Source: Ixodes scapularis (taxonomy: Eukaryota > Arthropoda > Arachnida > Ixodida > Ixodidae). From it: a stretch of 64,000 nucleotides of DNA. The stretch spans positions 174,526,995 to 174,590,994 of the forward strand of contig NW_024609835.1 of NCBI RefSeq assembly GCF_016920785.2, written 5' to 3'. Shown piece after piece: positions 22,621 through 36,604 of the stretch. A program made the position numbers and the translations under genes. A model generated the notes under the pieces. The model saw only the letters and a program-made list of their open reading frames with translations. It did no database searches and was not told the DNA's origin. Each line of letters starts with the position of its first letter. Position 1 is the stretch's first letter.

Positions 22621-25600
22621 CGCGTATGCCCGAGTGCTTTTGAAGCGGCCAAGAATTTATTTAGTTATCGCTCTCCAAAGGTTGCCTCAGACGTCAAAAT
22701 CGGCCAAAAAGGGGGCGTTTCCCACAAATTCGGGCATACGCGCCGTCAATTGTACCATCAATGGCGACACTCAGCAGTCTGTAATTCATTATAAGGAATC
22801 TCCTCTAGGTCTATGACGCGTATGCCCGAGTGCTTTTGAAGCGGCCCAGAATTTATTTAGTTATCGCTCTCCAAAGGTTGCCTCAGACGTCAAAATCGGC
22901 CCAAAAGGGGGCGTTTCCCACAAATTCGGGCATACGCGCCGTCAATTGTACCATCAATGGCGACACTCAGCAGTCTGTAATTCATTATAAGAAATCTCCT
23001 CTAGGTCTATGACGCGTATGCCCGAGTGCTTTTGAAGCGGCCAAGAATTTATTTAGTTATCGCTCTCCAAAGGTTGCCTCAGACGTCAAAATCGGCCCAA
23101 AAGGGGGCGTTTCCCACAAATTCGGGCATACGCGCCGTCAATTGTACCATCAATGGCGACACTCAGCAGTCTGTAATTCATTATAAGAAATCTCCTCTAG
23201 GTGTATGACGTGTATGCCCGAGTGCTTTTGAAGCGGCCAAGAATTTATTTAGTTATCGCTCTCCAAAGGTTGCCTCAGACGTCAAATACAGACAAAAAGG
23301 GGGCGTTTCCCACAAATTCGAGCATACGCGCCGTCAATTGTACCATCAATGGCGACACTCAGCAGTCTGTAATTCATTATAAAGAATCTCCTCTAGGTCT
23401 ATGACGCATATGCCCGAGTGCTTTCGATGCGGCCCAGAATTTATTTAGTTATCGCTCTCCAAATGTTGCCTCAGACGTCAAAATCGGCCAAAAAGGGGGG
23501 TTCCCCACAAATTCGGGCATACGCGCCGTCAATTGTACCATCAATGGCGACACTCAGCAGTCTGTAATTCATTATAAGGAATCTCCTCTAGGTCTATGAC
23601 GCGTATGCCCGAGTGCTTTTGAAGCGGCCCAGGATTTATTTAGTTATCGCTCTCCAAAGTTTGCCTCAGACGTCAAAATCGGCCAAAAAGGGGGCGTTCC
23701 CCACAAATTCGGGCATACGCGCCGTCAATTGTACCATCAATGGCGATACTCAGCAGTCTGTAATTCATTATAAAGAATCTCCTCTAGGTCTATGACGCGT
23801 ATGCCCGAGTGCTTTTGAAGCGGCCCAGAATTTATTTAGTTATCGCTCTCCAAAGGTTGCCTCAGACGTCAAAATCGGCCAAAAAGGGGGCGTTCCCCAC
23901 AAATTCGGGCATACGCGCCGTCAATTGTACCATCAATGGCGATACTCAGCAGTCTGTAATTCATTATAAAGAATCTCCTCTAGGTGTATGACGCGTATCC
24001 TCGAGTGCTTTTGCAGCGGCCCAGAATTTATTTAGTTATCGCTCTCCAAAGGTTGCCTCAGACGTCAAAATCGGCCAAAAAGGGGGCGTTCCCCACAAAT
24101 TCGGGCATACGCGCCGTCAATTGTACCATCAATGGCGACACTCAGCAGTCTGTAATTCATTATAAAGAATCTCCTCTAGGTTTATGACGCGTATGCCCGA
24201 GTGCTTTTGAAGCGGCCCAGAATTTATTTAGTTATCGCTCTCCAAAGGTTGCCTCAGACGTCAAAATCGGCCAAAAAGGGGGCGTTTCCCACAAATTCGG
24301 GCATACGCGCCGTCAATTGTACCATCAATGGCGAGACTCAGCAGTCTGTAATTCATTATAAGGAATCTCCTCTAGGTCTATGACGCGTATGCCCGAGTGC
24401 TTTTGAAGCGGCCCAGAATTTATTTAGTTATCGCTCTCCAAAGGTTGCCTCAGACGTCAAAATCGGCCCAAAAGGGGGCGTTTCCCACAAATTCGGGCAT
24501 ACGCGCCGTCAATTGTACCATCAATGGCGACACTCAGCAGTCTGTAATTCATTATAAGAAATCTCCTCTAGGTGTATGACGTGTATGCCCGAGTGCTTTT
24601 GAAGCGGCCAAGAATTTATTTAGTTATCGCTCTCCAAAGGTTGCCTCAGACGTCAAAATCAGACAAAAAGGGGGCGTTTCCCACAAATTCGAGCATACGC
24701 GCCGTCAATTGTACCATCAATGGCGACACTCAGCAGTCTGTAATTCATTATAAAGAATCTCCTCTAGGTCTATGACGCATATGCCCGAGTGCTTTCGATT
24801 CGGCCCAGAATTTATTTAGTTATCGCTCTCCAAATGTTGCCTCAGACGTCAAAATCGGCCAAAAAGGGGGGTTCCCCACAAATTCGGGCATACGCGCCGT
24901 CAATTGTACCATCAATGGCGACACTCAGCAGTCTGTAATTCATTATAAGGAATCTCCTCTAGGTCTATGACGCGTATGCCCGAGTGCTTTTGAAGCGGCC
25001 CAGGATTTATTTAGTTATCGCTCTCCAAAGTTTGCCTCAGACGTCAAAATCGGCCAAAAAGGGGGCGTTTCTCACAAATTCGGGCATACGCGCCGTCAAT
25101 TGTACCATCAATGGCGATACTCAGCAGTCTGTAATTCATTATAAAGAATCTCCTCTAGGTGTATGACGCGTATCCTCGAGTGCTTTTGAAGCGGCCCAGA
25201 ATTTATTTAGTTATCGCTCTCCAAAGGTTGCCTCAGACGTCAAAATCGGCCAAAAAGGGGGCGTTCCCCACAAATTCGGGCATACGCGCCGTCAATTGTA
25301 CCATCAATGGCGATACTCAGCAGTCTGTAATTCATTATAAAGAATCTCCTCTAGGTCTATGACGCGTATGCCCGAGTGCTTTTGAAGCGGCCCAGAATTT
25401 ATTTAGTTATCGCTCTCCAAAGGTTGCCTCAGACGTCAAAATCGGCCAAAAAGGGGGCGTTCCCCACAAATTTGGGCATACGCGCCGTCAATTGTACCAT
25501 CAATGGCGATACTCAGCAGTCTGTAATTCATTATAAAGAATCTCCTCTAGGTGTATGACGCGTATCCTCGAGTGCTTTTGAAGCGGCCCAGAATTTATTT

Positions 25601-28600
25601 AGTTATCGCTCTCCAAAGGTTGCCTCAGACGTCAAAATCGGCCAAAAAGGGGGCGTTCCCCACAAATTCGGGCATACGCGCCGTCAATTGTACCATCAAT
25701 GGCGACACTCAGCAGTCTGTAATTCATTATAAAGAATCTCCTCTAGGTCTATGACGCGTATGCCCGAGTGCTTTTGAAGCGGCCCAGAATTTATTTAGTT
25801 ATCGCTCTCCAAAGGTTGCCTCAGACGTCAAAATCGGCCAAAAAGGGGGCGTTCCCCACAAATTCGGGCATACGCGCCGTCAATTGTACCATCAATGGCG
25901 ACACTCAGCAGTCTGTAATTCATTATAAAGAATCTCCTCTAGGTCTATGACGCGTATGCCCGAGTGCTTTTGAAGCGGCCCAGAATTTATTTAGTTATCG
26001 CTCTCCAAAGGTTGCCTCAGACGTCAAAATCGGCCAAAAAGGGGGCGTTTCCCACAAATTCGGGCATACGCGCCGTCAATTGTACCATCAATGGCGATAC
26101 TCAGCAGTCTGTAATTCATTATAAAGAATCTCCTCTAGGTCTATGACGCGTATGCCCGAGTGCTTTTGAAGCGGCCCAGAATTTATTTAGTTATCGCTCT
26201 CCAAAGGTTGCCTCAGACGTCAAAATCGGCCAAAAAGGGGGCGTTTCCCACAAATTCGGGCATACGCGCCGTCAATTGTACCATCAATGGCGATACTCAG
26301 CAGTCTGTAATTCATTATAAAGAATCTCCTCTAGGTGTATGACGCGTATCCTCGAGTGCTTTTGAAGCGGCCCAGAATTTATTTAGTTATCGCTCTCCAA
26401 AGGTTGCCTCAGACGTCAAAATCGGACAAAAAGGGGGCGTTCCCCACAAATTCGGGCATACGCGCCGTCAATTGTACCATCAATGGCGACACTCAGCAGT
26501 CTGTAATTCATTATAAAGAATCTCCTCTAGGTCTATGACGCGTATGCCCGAGTGCTTTTGAAGCGGCCCAGTATTTATTTAGTTATCGCTCTCCAAAGGT
26601 TGCCTCAGACGTCAAAATCGGCCAAAAAGGGGGCGTTCCCCACAAATTCGGGCATACGCGCCGTCAATTGTACCATCAATGGCGACACTCAGCAGTCTGT
26701 AATTCATTATAAGGAATCTCCTCTAGGTCTATGACGCGTATGCCCGAGTGCTTTTGAAGCGGCCCAGGATTTATTTAGTTATCGCTCTCCAAAGTTTGCC
26801 TCAGACGTCAAAATCGGCCAAAAAGGGGGCGTTTCCCACAAATTCGGGCATACGCGCCGTCAATTGTACCATCAATGGCGATACTCAGCAGTCTGTAATT
26901 CATTATAAGGAATCTCCTCTAGGTCTATGACGCGTATGCCCGAGTGCTTTTGAAGCGGCCCAGGATTTATTTAGTTATCGCTCTCCAAAGTTTGCCTCAG
27001 ACGTCAAAATCGGCCAAAAAGGGGGCGTTTCCCACAAATTCGGGCATAGGCGCCGTCAATTGTACCATCAATGGCGACACTCAGCAGTCTGTAATTCATT
27101 ATAAAGAATCTCCTCTAGGTCTATGACGCATATGCCCGAGTGCTTTTGAAGCGGCCCAGGATTTATTTAGTTATCGCTCTCCAAAGGTTGCCTCAGACGT
27201 CAAAATCGGCCAAAAAGGGGGCGTTCCCCACAAATTCGGGCATACGCGCCGTCAATTGTACCATCAATGGCGATACTCAGCAGTCTGTAATTCATTATAA
27301 AGAATCTCCTCTAGGTCTATGACGCGTATGCCCGAGTGCTTTTGAAGCGGCCCAGAATTTATTTAGTTATCGCTCTCCAAAGGTTGCCTCAGACGTCAAA
27401 ATCGGCCAAAAAGGGGGCGTTTCCCACAAATTCGGGCATACGCGCCGTCAATTGTACCATCAATGGCGACACTCAGCAGTCTGTAATTCATTATAAGGAA
27501 TCTCCTCTAGGTCTATGACGCGTATGCCCGAGTGCTTTTGAAGCGGCCCAGGATTTATTTAGTTATCGCTCTCCAAAGTTTGCCTCAGACGTCAAAATCG
27601 GCCAAAAAGGGGGCGTTTCCCACAAATTCGGGCATACGCGCCGTCAATTGTACCATCAATGGCGATACTCAGCAGTCTGTAATTCATTATAAGGAATCTC
27701 CTCTAGGTCTATGACGCGTATGCCCGAGTGCTTTTGAAGCGGCCCAGGATTTATTTAGTTATCGCTCTCCAAAGTTTGCCTCAGACGTCAAAATCGGCCA
27801 AAAAGGGGGCGTTTCCCACAAATTCGGGCATACGCGCCGTCAATTGTACCATCAATGGCGACACTCAGCAGTCTGTAATTCATTATAAAGAATCTCCTCT
27901 AGGTCTATGACGCATATGCCCGAGTGCTTTTGAAGCGGCCCAGGATTTATTTAGTTATCGCTCTCCAAAGGTTGCCTCAGACGTCAAAATCGGCCAAAAA
28001 GGGGGCGTTCCCCACAAATTCGGGCATACGCGCCGTCAATTGTACCATCAATGGCGATACTCAGCAGTCTGTAATTCATTATAAAGAATCTCCTCTAGGT
28101 CTATGACGCGTATGCCCGAGTGCTTTTGAAGCGGCCCAGAATTTATTTAGTTATCGCTCTCCAAAGGTTGCCTCAGACGTCAAAATCGGCCAAAAAGGGG
28201 GCGTTTCCCACAAATTCGGGCATACGCGCCGTCAATTGTACCATCAATGGCGATACTCAGCAGTCTGTAATTCATTATAAAGAATCTCCTCTAGGTGTAT
28301 GACGCGTATCCTCGAGTGCTTTTGAAGCGGCCCAGAATTTATTTAGTTATCGCTCTCCAAAGGTTGCCTCAGACGTCAAAATCGGCCAAAAAGGGGGCGT
28401 TCCCCACAAATTCGGGCATACGCGCCGTCAATTGTACCATCAATGGCGATACTCAGCAGTCTGTAATTCATTATAAAGAATCTCCTCTAGGTCTATGACG
28501 CGTATGCCCGAGTGCTTTTGAAGCGGCCCAGAATTTATTTAGTTATCGCTCTCCAAAGGTTGCCTCAGACGTCAAAATCGGCCAAAAAGGGGGCGTTTCC

Positions 28601-31600
28601 CACAAATTCGGGCATACGCGCCGTCAATTGTACCATCAATGGCGATACTCAGCAGTCTGTAATTCATTATAAAGAATCTCCTCTAGGTGTATGACGCGTA
28701 TCCTCGAGTGCTTTTGAAGCGGCCCAGAATTTATTTAGTTATCGCTCTCCAAAGGTTGCCTCAGACGTCAAAATCGGCCAAAAAGGGGGCGTTCCCCACA
28801 AATTCGGGCATACGCGCCGTCAATTGTACCATCAATGGCGATACTCAGCAGTCTGTAATTCATTATAAAGAATCTCCTCTAGGTGTATGACGCGTATCCT
28901 CGAGTGCTTTTGAGGCGGCCCAGAATTTATTTAGTTATCGCTCTCCAAAGGTTGCCTCAGACGTCAAAATCGGCCAAAAAGGGGGCGTTCCCCACAAATT
29001 CGAGCATACGCGCCGTCAATTGTACCATCAATGGCGACACTCAGCAGTCTGTAATTCATTATAAAGAATCTCCTCTAGGCCTATGACGCATATCCCCGAA
29101 TGCTTTCGATGCGGCCCTGAATTTATTTAGTTATCGCTCTCCAAATGTTGCCTCAGACGTCAAAATCGGCCAAAAAGGGGGCGTTCCCCACAAATTCGGG
29201 CATACGCGCCGTCAATTGTACCATCAATGGCGACACTCAGCAGTCTGTAATTCATTATAAGGAATCTCCTCTAGGTCTATGACGCGTATGCCCGAGTGCT
29301 TTTGAAGCGGCCAAGAATTTATTTAGTTATCGCTCTCCAAAGGTTGCCTCAGACGTCAAAATCGGCCAAAAAGGGGGCGTTTCCCACAAATTCGGGCATA
29401 CGCGCCGTCAATTGTACCATCAATGGCGACACTCAGCAGTCTGTAATTCATTATAAGGAATCTCCGCTAGGTCTATGACGCGTATGCCCGAGTGCTTTTG
29501 AAGCGGCCAAGAATTTATTTAGTTATCGCTCTCCAAAGGTTGCCTCAGACGTCAAAATCGGCCAAAAAGGGGGCGTTTCCCACAAATTCGGGCATACGCG
29601 CCGTCAATTGTACCATCAATGGCGACACTCAGCAGTCTGTAATTCATTATAAGGAATCTCCTCTAGGTCTATGACGCGTATCCTCGAGTGCTTTTGAAGC
29701 GGCCCAGAATTTATTTAGTTATCGCTCTCCAAAGGTTGCCTCAGACGTCAAAATCGGCCCAAAAGGGGGCGTTTCCCACAAATTCGGGCATACGCGCCGT
29801 CAATTGTACCATCAATGGCGACACTCAGCAGTCTGTAATTCATTATAAGAAATCTCCTCTAGGTGTATGACGTGTATGCCCGAGTGCTTTTGAAGCGGCC
29901 AAGAATTTATTTAGTTATCGCTCTCCAAAGGTTGCCTCAGACGTCAAAATCAGACAAAAAGGGGGCGTTTCCCACAAATTCGAGCATACGCGCCGTCAAT
30001 TGTACCATCAATGGCGACACTCAGCAGTCTGTAATTCATTATAAAGAATCTCCTCTAGGTCTATGACGCATATGCCCGAGTGCTTTCGATGCGGCCCAGA
30101 ATTTATTTAGTTATCGCTCTCCAAATGTTGCCTCAGACGTCAAAATCGGCCAAAAAGGGGGGTTCCCCACAAATTCGGGCATACGCGCCGTCAATTGTAC
30201 CATCAATGGCGACACTCAGCAGTCTGTAATTCATTATAAGGAATCTCCTCTAGGTCTATGACGCGTATGCCCGAGTGCTTTTGAAGCGGCCCAGGATTTA
30301 TTTAGTTATTGCTCTCCAAAGTTTGCCTCAGACGTCAAAATCGGCCAAAAAGGGGGCGTTTCCCACAAATTCGGGCATACGCGCCGTCAATTGTACAATC
30401 AATGGCGATACTCAGCAGTCTGTAATTCATTATAAAGAATCTCCTCTAGGTGTATGACGCGTATCCTCGAGTGCTTTTGAAGCGGCCCAGAATTTATTTA
30501 GTTATCGCTCTCCAAAGGTTGCCTCAGACGTCAAAATCGGCCAAAAAGGGGGCGTTCCCCACAAATTCGGGCATACGCGCCGTCAATTGTACCATCAATG
30601 GCGATACTCAGCAGTCTGTAATTCATTATAAAGAATCTCCTCTAGGTCTATGACGCGTATGCCCGAGTGCTTTTGAAGCGGCCCAGAATTTATTTAGTTA
30701 TCGCTCTCCAAAGGTTGCCTCAGACGTCAAAATCGGCCAAAAAGGGGGCGTTCCCCACAAATTCGGGCATACGCGCCGTCAATTGTACCATCAATGGCGA
30801 TACTCAGCAGTCTGTAATTCATTATAAAGAATCTCCTCTAGGTGTATGACGCGTATCCTCGAGTGCTTTTGAAGCGGCCCAGAATTTATTTAGTTATCGC
30901 TCTCCAAAGGTTGCCTCAGACGTCAAAATCGGCCAAAAAGGGGGCGTTCCCTACAAATTCGAGCATACGCGCCGTCAATTGTACCATCAATGGCGACACT
31001 CAGCAGTCTGTAATTCATTATAAAGAATCTCCTCTAGGTCTATGACGCATATGCCCGAGTGCTTTCGATGCGGCCCAGAATTTATTTAGTTATCGCTCTC
31101 CAAAGGTTGCCTCAGACGTCAAAATCGGCCAAAAAGGGGGCGTTCCCCACAAATTCGGGCATACGCGCCGTCAATTGTACCATCAATGGCGACACTCAGC
31201 AGTCTGTAATTCATTATAAGGAATCTCCTCTAGGTCTATGACGCGTATGCCCGAGTGCTTTTGAAGCGGCCAAGAATTTATTTAGTTATCGCTCTCCAAA
31301 GGTTGCCTCAGATGTCAAAATCGGCCAAAAAGGGGGCGTTTCCCACAAATTCGGGCATACGCGCCGTCAATTGTACCATCAATGGCGACACTCAGCAGTC
31401 TGTAATTCATTATAAGGAATCTCCGCTAGGTCTATGACGCGTATGCCCGAGTGCTTTTGAAGCGGCCAAGAATTTATTTAGTTATCGCTCTCCAAAGGTT
31501 GCCTCAGACGTCAAAATCGGCCAAAAAGGGGGCGTTTCCCACAAATTCGGGCATACGCGCCGTCAATTGTACAATCAATGGCGATACTCAGCAGTCTGTA

Positions 31601-34600
31601 ATTCATTATAAAGAATCTCCTCTAGGTGTATGACGCGTATCCTCGAGTGCTTTTGAAGCGGCCCAGAATTTATTTAGTTATCGCTCTCCAAATGTTGCCT
31701 CAGACATCAAAATCGGCCAAAAAGGGGGCGTTCCCCACAAATTCGGGCATACGCGCCGTCAATTGTACCATCAATGGCGATACTCAGCAGTCTGTAATTC
31801 ATTATAAAGAATCTCCTCTAGGTCTATGACGCGTATGCCCGAGTGCTTTTGAAGCGGCCCAGAATTTATTTAGTTATCGCTCTCCAAAGGTTGCCTGAGA
31901 CGTCAAAATCGGCCAAAAAGGGGGCGTTCCCCACAAATTCGGGCATACGCGCCGTCAATTGTACCATCAATGGCGATACTCAGCAGTCTGTAATTCATTA
32001 TAAAGAATCTCCTCTAGGTGTATGACGCGTATCCTCGAGTGCTTTTGAAGCGGCCCAGAATTTATTTAGTTATCGCTCTCCAAAGGTTGCCTCAGACGTC
32101 AAAATCGGCCAAAAAGGGGGCGTTCCCCACAAATTCGGGCATACGCGCCGTCAATTGTACCATCAATGGCGACACTCAGCAGTCTGTAATTCATTATAAA
32201 GAATCTCCTCTAGGTCTATGACGCGTATGCCCGAGTGCTTTTGAAGCGGCCCAGAATTTATTTAGTTATCGCTCTCCAAAGGTTGCCTCAGACGTCAAAA
32301 TCGGCCAAAAAGGGGGCGTTCCCCACAAATTCGGGCATACGCGCCGTCAATTGTACCATCAATGGCGACACTCAGCAGTCTGTAATTCATTATAAAGAAT
32401 CTCCTCTAGGTCTATGACGCGTATGCCCGAGTGCTTTTGAAGCGGCCCAGAATTTATTTAGTTATCGCTCTCCAAAGGTTGCCTCAGACGTCAAAATCGG
32501 CCAAAAAGGGGGCGTTCCCCACAAATTCGGGCATACGCGCCGTCAATTGTACCATCAATGGCGATACTCAGCAGTCTGTAATTCATTATAAAGAATCTCC
32601 TCTAGGTCTATGACGCGTATGCCCGAGTGCTTTTGAAGCGGCCCAGAATTTATTTAGTTATCGCTCTCCAAAGGTTGCCTCAGACGTCAAAATCGGCCAA
32701 AAAGGGGGCGTTTCCCACAAATTCGGGCATACGCGCCGTCAATTGTACCATCAATGGCGATACTCAGCAGTCTGTAATTCATTATAAAGAATCTCCTCTA
32801 GGTGTATGACGCGTATCCTCGAGTGCTTTTGAAGCGGCCCAGAATTTATTTAGTTATCGCTCTCCAAAGGTTGCCTCAGACGTCAAAATCGGCCAAAAAG
32901 GGGGCGTTCCCCACAAATTCGGGCATACGCGCCGTCAATTGTACCATCAATGGCGACACTCAGCAGTCTGTAATTCATTATAAAGAATCTCCTCTAGGTC
33001 TATGACGCGTATGCCCGAGTGCTTTTGAAGCGGCCCAGAATTTATTTAGTTATCGCTCTCCAAAGGTTGCCTCAGACGTCAAAATCGGCCAAAAAGGGGG
33101 CGTTCCCCACAAATTCGGGCATACGCGCCGTCAATTGTACCATCAATGGCGACACTCAGCAGTCTGTAATTCATTATAAGGAATCTCCTCTAGGTCTATG
33201 ACGCGTATGCCCGAGTGCTTTTGAAGCGGCCCAGGAGTTATTTAGTTATCGCTCTCCAAAGTTTGCCTCAGACGTCAAAATCGGCCAAAAAGGGGGCGTT
33301 TCCCACAAATTCGGGCATACGCGCCGTCAATTGTACCATCAATGGCGATACTCAGCAGTCTGTAATTCATTATAAGGAATCTCCTCTAGGTCTATGACGC
33401 GTATGCCCGAGTGCTTTTGAAGCGGCCCAGGATTTATTTAGTTATCGCTCTCCAAAGTTTGCCTCAGACGTCAAAATCGGCCAAAAAGGGGGTGTTTCCC
33501 ACAAATTCGGGCATACGCGCCGTCATATGTACCATCAATGGCGACACTCAGCAGTCTTTAATTCATTATAAAGAATCTCCTCTAGGTCTATGACGCATAT
33601 GCCCGAGCGCTTTTGAAGCGGCCCAGGATTTATTTAGTTATCGCTCTCCAAAGGTTGCCTCAGACGTCAAAATCGGCCAAAAAGGGGGCGTTCCCCACAA
33701 ATTCGGGCATACGCGCCGTCAATTGTACCATCAATGGCGATACTCAGCAGTCTGTAATTCATTATAAAGAATCTCCTCTAGGTCTATGACGCGTATGCCC
33801 GAGTGCTTTTGAAGCGGCCCAGAATTTATTTAGTTATCGCTCTCCAAAGGTTGCCTCAGACGTCAAAATCGGCCAAAAAGGGGGCGTTTCCCACAAATTC
33901 GGGCATACGCGCCGTCAATTGTACCATCAATGGCGATACTCAGCAGTCTGTAATTCATTATAAAGAATCTCCTCTAGGTGTATGACGCGTATCCTCGAGT
34001 GCTTTTGAAGCGGCCCAGAATTTATTTAGTTATCGCTCTCCAAAGGTTGCCTCAGACGTCAAAATCGGCCAAAAAGGGGGCGTTCCCCACAAATTCGGGC
34101 ATACGCGCCGTCAATTGTACCATCAATGGCGATACTCAGCAGTCTGTAATTCATTATAAAGAATCTCCTCTAGGTGTATGACGCGTATCCTCGAGTGCTT
34201 TTGAAGCGGCCCAGAATTTATTTAGTTATCGCTCTCCAAAGGTTGCCTCAGACGTCAAAATCGGCCAAAAAGGGGGCGTTCCCCACAAATTCGAGCATAC
34301 GCGCCGTCAATTGTACCATCAATGGCGACACTCAGCAGTCTGTAATTCATTATAAAGAATCTCCTCTAGGTCTATGACGCATATGCCCGAGTGCTTTCGA
34401 TGCGGCCCAGAATTTATTTAGTTATCGCTCTCCAAAGGTTGCCTCGACGTCAAAATCGGCCAAAAAGGGGGCGTTCCCCACAAATTCGGGCATACGCGCC
34501 GTCAATTGTACCATCAATGGCGACACTCAGCAGTCTGTAATTCATTATAAGGAATCTCCTCTAGGTCTATGACGCGTATGCCCGAGTGCTTTTGAAGCGG

Positions 34601-36604
34601 CCCAGGATTTATTTAGTTATCGCTCTCCAAAGTTTGCCTCAGACGTCAAAATCGGCCAAAAAGGGGGCGTTTCCCACAAATTCGGGCATACGCGCCGTCA
34701 ATTGTACCATCAATGGCGATACTCAGCAGTCTGTAATTCATTATAAAGAATCTCCTCTAGGTGTATGACGCGTATCCTCGAGTGCCGTTGAAGCGGCCCA
34801 GAATTTATTTAGTTATCGCTCTCCAAAGGTTGCCTCAGACGTCAAAATCGGCCAAAAAGGGGGCGTTCCCCACAAATTCGGGCATACGCGCCGTCAATTG
34901 TACCATCAATGGTGACACTCAGCAGTCTGTAATTCATTATAAAGAATCTCCTCTAGGTCTATGACGCGTATGCCCGAGTGCTTTTGAAGCGGCCCAGAAT
35001 TTATTTAGTTATCGCTCTCCAAAGGTTGCCTCAGACGTCAAAATCGGCCAAAAAGGGGGCGTTTCCCACAAATTCGGGCATACGCGCCGTCAATTGTACC
35101 ATCAATGGCGATACTCAGCAGTCTGTAATTCATTATAAAGAATCTCCTCTAGGTGTATGACGCGTATCCTCGAGTGCTTTTGAAGCGGCCGAGAATTTAT
35201 TTAGTTATCGCTCTCCAAAGGTTGCCTCAGACGTCAAAATCGGCCAAAAAGGGGGCGTTCCCCACAAATTCGGGCATACGCGCCGTCAATTGTACCATCA
35301 ATGGCGACACTCAGCAGTCTGTAATTCATTATAAAGAATCTCCTCTAGGTCTATGAAGGGTATGCCCGAGTGCTTTTGAAGCGGCCCAGAATTTATTTAG
35401 TTATCGCTCTCCAAGGTTGCCTCAGACGTCAAAATCGGCCAAAAAGGGGGCGTTCCCCACAAATTCGGGCATACGCGCCGTCAATTGTACCATCAATGGC
35501 GACACTCAGCAGTCTGTAATTCATTATAAGGAATCTCCTCTAGGTCTATGACGCGTATGCCCGAGTGCTTTTGAAGCGGCCCAGAATTTATTTAGTTATC
35601 GCTCTCCAAAGGTTGCCTCAGACGTCAAAATCGGCCAAAAAGGGGGCGTTCCCCACAAATTCGGGCATACGCGCCGTCAATTGTACCATCAATGGCGATA
35701 CTCAGCAGTCTGTAATTCATTATAAGGAATCTCCTCTAGGTCTATGACGTGTATGCCCGAGTGCTTTTGAAGCGGCCCAGGATTTATTTAGTTATCGCTC
35801 TCCAAAGTTTGCCTCAGACGTCAAAATCGGCCAAAAAGGGGGCGTTTCCCACAAATTCGGGCATACGCGCCGTCAATTGTGCCATCAATGGCGATACTCA
35901 GCAGTCTGTAATTCATTATAAAGAATCTCCTCTAGGTCTATGACGCGTATGCCCGAGTGCTTTTGAAGCGGCCCAGAATTTATTTAGTTATCGCTCTCCA
36001 AAGTTTGCCTCAGACGTCAAAATCGGCCAAAAAGGGGGCGTTTCCCACAAATTCGGGCATACGCGCCGTCAATTGTACCATCAATGGCGACACTCAGCAG
36101 TCTGTAATTCATTATAAAGAATCTCCTCTAGGTCTATGACTCGTATGCCCGAGTGCTTTTGAAGCGGCCCAGGATTTATTTAGTTATCGCTCTCCAAAGT
36201 TTGCCTCAGACGTCAAAATCGGCCAAAAAGGGGGCGTTTCCCACAAATTCGGGCATACGCGCCGTCAATTGTACCATCAATGGCGATACTCAGCAGTCTG
36301 TAATTCATTATAAAAAATCTCCTCTAGGTGTATGACGCGTATCCTCGAGTGCTTTTGAAGCGGCCCAGAATTTATTTAGTTATCGCTCTCCAAAGGTTGC
36401 CTCAGACGTCAAAATCGGCCAAAAAGGGGGCGTTCCCCACAAATTCGGGCATACGCGCCGTCAATTGTACCATCAATGGCGACACTCAGCAGTCTGTAAT
36501 TCATTATAAAGAATCTCCTCTAGGTCTATGACGCGTATGCCCGAGTGCTTTTGAAGCGGCCCAGAATTTATTTAGTTATCGCTCTCCAAAGGTGGACTCA
36601 GACG
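22621..36604. repeat. Tandem satellite array, ~196-bp monomer, ~71 units
   Basis: The landmark CGCGTATGCCCGA (or its CCTCGAG variant) recurs every 196 bp from 22621 to 36532, which gives about 71 monomers, plus a partial unit that breaks off near 36604. Spacing is almost invariant, with only occasional 1-bp indels. Other fixed landmarks are GTGCTTTTGAAGCGGCC, TTTATTTAGTTATCGCTCTC, GCCTCAGACGTCAAAATCGG, CAATTGTACCATCAATGGCG and GTCTGTAATTCATTATAA. Each monomer has a 13-bp inverted repeat: CGCGTATGCCCGA is mirrored ~97 bp later as TCGGGCATACGCG. Every monomer also contains the same ~60-codon open frame. Because 196 is not a multiple of three and the frame closes in each unit, this is a by-product of repetition, not a gene. 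Discrete sequence variants allow monomers to be classed. Confidence 0.97.

Noticed and set aside
22621..36604. Dozens of similar 60-67-codon frames as a tandem gene family
   Set aside because: They are one frame repeated by a 196-bp satellite. The period is not divisible by three, there is no splice or promoter structure, and no domain.
22621..36604. CRISPR-like array
   Set aside because: Repeats are contiguous 196-bp units without unique spacers, in a eukaryotic context.
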